DNA of 64,000 bases, taken from the NCBI RefSeq assembly GCF_016801775.1, contig NZ_CP069004.1, forward strand, positions 2,294,001 through 2,358,000, read 5' to 3'. The stretch's first letter is position 1; each line of letters opens with the position of its first letter. Shown one piece after another: positions 60,260-64,000 of this stretch. The notes under the pieces were generated by a model, which saw nothing but the letters and a program-made list of their open reading frames with translations, was not told the origin of the DNA and did no database searches. A program made the translations under genes and the position numbers. This DNA comes from Sulfitobacter mediterraneus. Its GTDB lineage: Bacteria; Pseudomonadota; Alphaproteobacteria; Rhodobacterales; Rhodobacteraceae.

Positions 60260-61063
60260 CTAAGGATACTGCGGCACACGCCCCATCAATTGATCCAATT
60301 GCCAGCCGATCCAGCCATGCGGTATGAAATGCCCACCCGAATGCAGATCCAGCGTTACGGTGTGCCCGCGATCACAATTGTCCCAGTGCCAACGCTCAAA
60401 GGACAGAAAGCTAACGATCTCCCATTGCGGCAGGCGGCGGCCAGCACCACAGCCCAGCGCCTCGCGCCACAGGGCCACCGGATGGGTCTCATCGCCGTCC
60501 GGCCCCATCGGGAAATCCATAACAGTATCGGCAAAACCATGCACATGACGGATATGTTTGGGGGCCTGCGGACAGCGCTCCGATTGGCGCAACGTGCCGG
60601 ACACCGCCAATAGCCCCGCGACCCCATTGCCATTCTCACAGGCATAGCGCCAGGCCATAGCAGCGCCGTAGGAATAGCCCGAGACAAAGATCCGATCACG
60701 GTCTATTGGAAACCGCTTGGCCACATCTTCGATCACGGCAGCGGCAAACGGCACATCGGCGCTGTCTTGATCCCAGAAATCCCATGTGCGCCCCCGGCCA
60801 TTGGGCGCTACCAACAGAACGCCGCGCCGGCGTGTATGACCCGAAATCCGTTGATGTTTGACGATCAGATCACCTTGCCGCCCCCAGCCGTGAAAATGCA
60901 AGAGCACCGGCAGCGCGGTTTCACCATCCCAATCATCGGGCATACGGATGTGATAGGATCGGCCGTCCAGTTCACAGGCCTTTGCGCCTTCGCAAGCCTG
61001 CCACGGCCCCATGGCAGGCAAGATCGAGATAACAATCAAGAACAAAAATGCACGCAAAATCAT
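60260..61063 (-). CDS. Secreted polyhydroxybutyrate-depolymerase-like esterase (LpqC family)
   Basis: 267 aa. Signal peptide MILRAFLFLIVISILPAM; oxyanion motif LLHFHGWGRQGD; nucleophile FVSGYSYGAAM (G-Y-S-Y-G); and a C-terminal catalytic His in HSGGHFIPHGW. The layout is that of PHB-depolymerase/feruloyl-esterase-like proteins. Substrate not certain; a periplasmic or external ester is likely. Lies between the amidotransferase and pheT, all minus strand. Confidence 0.85.
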   Translation of the reverse strand: MILRAFLFLIVISILPAMGPWQACEGAKACELDGRSYHIRMPDDWDGETALPVLLHFHGWGRQGDLIVKHQRISGHTRRRGVLLVAPNGRGRTWDFWDQDSADVPFAAAVIEDVAKRFPIDRDRIFVSGYSYGAAMAWRYACENGNGVAGLLAVSGTLRQSERCPQAPKHIRHVHGFADTVMDFPMGPDGDETHPVALWREALGCGAGRRLPQWEIVSFLSFERWHWDNCDRGHTVTLDLHSGGHFIPHGWIGWQLDQLMGRVPQYP

Positions 61064-61099
61064 GGCGCCAAGGAACGACGCCCGCGCCCGAATGTCACT

Positions 61100-61870
61100 T
61101 CACAATGACGCCAGCCAATTGTGCAATTCGGTCATCCGCGTGTTCGGATTCATATCAGAGACCCGCACCCCCAAACGCTGTGCCGCGTCTGGATCCCGCT
61201 CGACAATCTCCAGATCCTGCGCGTCTTGCGCGGACAGCCAGTTCATCCGCCCCAAGCTCGGGCCCAGGTTTTGCGGATCAAGCTCCGGGTGGTACTGCAT
61301 GCCCCAGAATTTCACCCCGTCCCGCTCATAGGCAAAGGCCTGGACGCCGGAATGGTCATTGCCCGCCAAAAGCACGGCCCCTTCGGGCAGCTGCGTGACC
61401 TCATCGCGGTGCACACAGGGCACGGCAAAGCCATCTTCGCGGCCCTTGAGCAGCGGATGATCCCGTCCTGCGTCCGTCAGGCGCACACCTTTGGCCAGAC
61501 CATCCTCGCGGCCATTTGGCGATGCATCAGATTTGCCGCCCAGCACGCTTGCCGCCAGTTGCATGCCATTGCACGACCCGAGCGTTGGCAGACCCTGGGC
61601 GAACACCTTGCGCATCACATCAGCCAAAGGCGCGGCGCGGGTGTCGTCGGTGTTCCATTCCACGCTGGAGCCGGTGAACACCACGCCATCGAATTCTTTG
61701 AGTGCCGGCAGTTCCTCTCCGTCATAGGGCGCGACAATCGTAATCGTCAGATCATCCCGACAGGTTTGCAGCGCTGCTGCGTAATTCTCGCCGACGGTCA
61801 TGCCTTGCGTTTCCTTAAACGGGGCATTGGCGGCGGCAGGGTTGGAATCGACGATGAGGATGTTGAGCAT
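61100..61870 (-). CDS. Class I glutamine amidotransferase-like protein
   Basis: 256 aa. Glutaminase triad: Cys in LGSCNGMQLAA, His and Glu in MQYHPELDP. Upstream FTGSSVEWNTDD resembles the GMP-synthase-like amidotransferase family, but no synthetase domain follows, so the acceptor is unknown. ATG at 61870 (MLNILIVDSNPAAANA) is chosen; its ribosome site is weak and an in-frame start at 61912 has no support. Located between pheS and the esterase. Confidence 0.88.
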   Translation of the reverse strand: MLNILIVDSNPAAANAPFKETQGMTVGENYAAALQTCRDDLTITIVAPYDGEELPALKEFDGVVFTGSSVEWNTDDTRAAPLADVMRKVFAQGLPTLGSCNGMQLAASVLGGKSDASPNGREDGLAKGVRLTDAGRDHPLLKGREDGFAVPCVHRDEVTQLPEGAVLLAGNDHSGVQAFAYERDGVKFWGMQYHPELDPQNLGPSLGRMNWLSAQDAQDLEIVERDPDAAQRLGVRVSDMNPNTRMTELHNWLASL

Positions 61871-62049
61871 GATGTGTCTCGCGCAATGGGGTGCACGCTC
61901 ACTCTTCCGCACCTATTGGAACGAAATCAAGCACAGACATTTGTAACCGCACAAATCGCCCGCCCAGCCTCACCGAATCGCCAGCCCGCGCAGGCGGTGC
62001 CTCGGCAGCTACAAGCAGCCTTGATTGCGTGCCAGCGCTAAACAAGCCC

Positions 62050-63123
<1,074 letters not shown>

Positions 63124-63197
63124 CGTCCGCCCGTCCTTCAAAGTCCGCTGACGTGCTAGCAGATACGCGGCTGATTACAAGGGAGAGCCGCCCCGGA

Positions 63198-63776
63198 TCA
63201 GTCTTTGGGCAGCAGCCAGGCATCGAGATAGACCTGCAAACGGTCCCGCATATCCACATTGGCATGAATGGCGCAGAAATGCAGGGCCATCACCTGCACC
63301 AGAAAGGCCTGCACCCCTTCGGCCATCAACAAGGTCGAGATGTCACGCCGAAACGGCCCATCCCGCAACCAATCCGCCACCACGATCAGATGTCGACCAA
63401 AGGTCTTTGCGATCGGCCCGATTTCATCAGACATAGCCGCACCCGAATGGCGCAGGATCACATCGAACACATAGCGCTCGCAGGTCATGAACCGCATCAT
63501 TGGATCCATTGCCGCGATCAGATCTGCGGTGGAGCCCGGCACTGGCTGCCGTTCCAGATCATCCAGGAGCCCGTCAATTTTGGCCCCGATCAGCAGGTCC
63601 ATCAACGCATCCTTGTCCTTGAAATGCGCAAAGAAGGTCCCCTTGGCCACCCCCGCGGTCTTCACCACCTCTTCCACCCGCAAAGCATCATAGCCGTGAT
63701 CTGCGATCAGAGCTTCGGCAGCCGCAGTCAGTTTGGCGCGAGTTATCAGTGTGCGGGGTTGGATGGCATCTTTCAT
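63198..63776 (-). CDS. TetR/AcrR family transcriptional regulator
   Basis: 192 aa. HTH with TRAKLTAAAEALIADHGYDA and VVKTAGVAKGTFFAHFKDKD, then a C-terminal ligand domain (about 55-190). Divergent from an NAD(P)H oxidoreductase gene, with three identical palindromic operators in the 102 bp between, so it most likely represses both itself and that gene. Downstream pheS lies on the same strand. Confidence 0.92.
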   Translation of the reverse strand: MKDAIQPRTLITRAKLTAAAEALIADHGYDALRVEEVVKTAGVAKGTFFAHFKDKDALMDLLIGAKIDGLLDDLERQPVPGSTADLIAAMDPMMRFMTCERYVFDVILRHSGAAMSDEIGPIAKTFGRHLIVVADWLRDGPFRRDISTLLMAEGVQAFLVQVMALHFCAIHANVDMRDRLQVYLDAWLLPKD

Positions 63777-63798
63777 GCGTAGTGTTTCGCATGCTTTT

Positions 63799-63810
63799 TG
63801 ACCGTGGTCA
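63799..63810. promoter_or_regulatory. TetR-type operator copy 1 (TGACCGTGGTCA)
   Basis: TGACC-N2-GGTCA palindrome, 22 bp from the TetR ATG. It reads as the reverse complement of copies 2 and 3. Confidence 0.72.
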
Positions 63811-63820
63811 AATTAGTTAT

Positions 63821-63832
63821 TGACCACGGTCA
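63821..63832. promoter_or_regulatory. TetR-type operator copy 2 (TGACCACGGTCA)
   Basis: Same 12-mer, centred 22 bp (about two helical turns) from copy 1, so proteins on the two sites would sit on one face of the DNA. Confidence 0.72.
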
Positions 63833-63850
63833 TTTTTGAATCTACCAAAT

Positions 63851-63862
63851 TGACCACGGTCA
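63851..63862. promoter_or_regulatory. TetR-type operator copy 3 (TGACCACGGTCA)
   Basis: Identical to copy 2, including the flanking T and ATT (TTGACCACGGTCATTT), centred 30 bp (about three turns) further on and 16 bp before the oxidoreductase ATG. Confidence 0.72.
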
Positions 63863-63878
63863 TTTATTGGAGATTCCC

Positions 63879-64000
63879 ATGCCCAAACGCATTTTCGTCC
63901 TCAACGGACACCCCGCTGACAACTCACTGAACCACGCGCTTGCCGATAGCTATGCCAAGGCGGCCCGCGCCGCAGGGCATGATGTTCGCCTGACACATCT
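63879..64000 (+). CDS. NAD(P)H-dependent oxidoreductase, flavodoxin-like fold (partial, runs off right edge)
   Basis: The first 40 codons are visible: MPKRIFVLNGHPADNSLNHA and on to AGHDVRLTHL. The LNGHPADNSLN opening is the FMN-phosphate loop of NQO1/MdaB-like quinone reductases. ATG follows GGAG by 6-7 bases. It is probably repressed by the divergent TetR and induced by its ligand, for example a quinone. Confidence 0.75.
   Translation, partial: MPKRIFVLNGHPADNSLNHALADSYAKAARAAGHDVRLTH

Overview
The window looks like chromosomal DNA of a Roseobacter-group alphaproteobacterium (Rhodobacterales). The signs are: GC-rich dense coding, a COQ9 protein, a TrcR/DUF1013 cell-cycle regulator, a perfect CtrA-type TTAA-N7-TTAA box, an alphaproteobacterial cycM-like cytochrome c, a BioYNM-type biotin importer and a full benzoyl-CoA epoxidation (box) cluster. 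I saw no CRISPR array, insertion sequence, integrase or phage gene.

Left part (1-14172, all minus strand): an aromatic acid catabolic cluster. In transcription order it has a TRAP transporter (dctP, dctQ, dctM), a feruloyl-CoA-synthetase-like ligase, benzoate-CoA ligase, an alpha/beta hydrolase, a DUF309 protein, boxC, boxB, boxA, a 4HBT thioesterase, boxR, and a 3-hydroxyacyl-CoA dehydrogenase helical-domain gene cut by the window edge. Together they would import an aromatic acid, activate it to the CoA thioester, epoxidise benzoyl-CoA and open the ring towards beta-ketoadipyl-CoA. Six copies of a near-palindrome close to TGCACTATAATGCGCA lie in the gaps in front of dctP, bclA, boxC and boxR. 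They are the best candidates for BoxR operators, and I consider them the most interesting signal in the window.

Middle part (14494-35022): a CAU-anticodon tRNA, then housekeeping and accessory genes: PAP2 protein, SDR, RsmC-like methyltransferase, clpS, HAD hydrolase, D-Ala-D-Ala carboxypeptidase, LysR/isochorismatase pair, the yejABEF oligopeptide ABC importer, cytochrome c, prephenate dehydratase, nudC, a 5'-nucleotidase-like phosphoesterase and the SRP RNA gene ffs.

Right part (35059-64000): a TetR/hydrolase pair with two operators, a zinc metallopeptidase, dnaX-ybaB-recR, an ornithine/lysine decarboxylase with a structured leader, trcR, RNase T2, a short adenylating enzyme plus a catalytically altered thiolase facing bioYNM, COQ9, rpsU, an HWE histidine kinase, lrp/ald, mscL, a GST, and pheS...pheT separated by two unrelated genes. 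The window ends in a TetR/oxidoreductase pair whose shared promoter has three identical TGACC-N2-GGTCA operators.

No gene-free stretch exceeds 300 bases except 14173-14493, which is the dctP control region. All functions are read from motifs and family resemblance; nothing was searched against a database.
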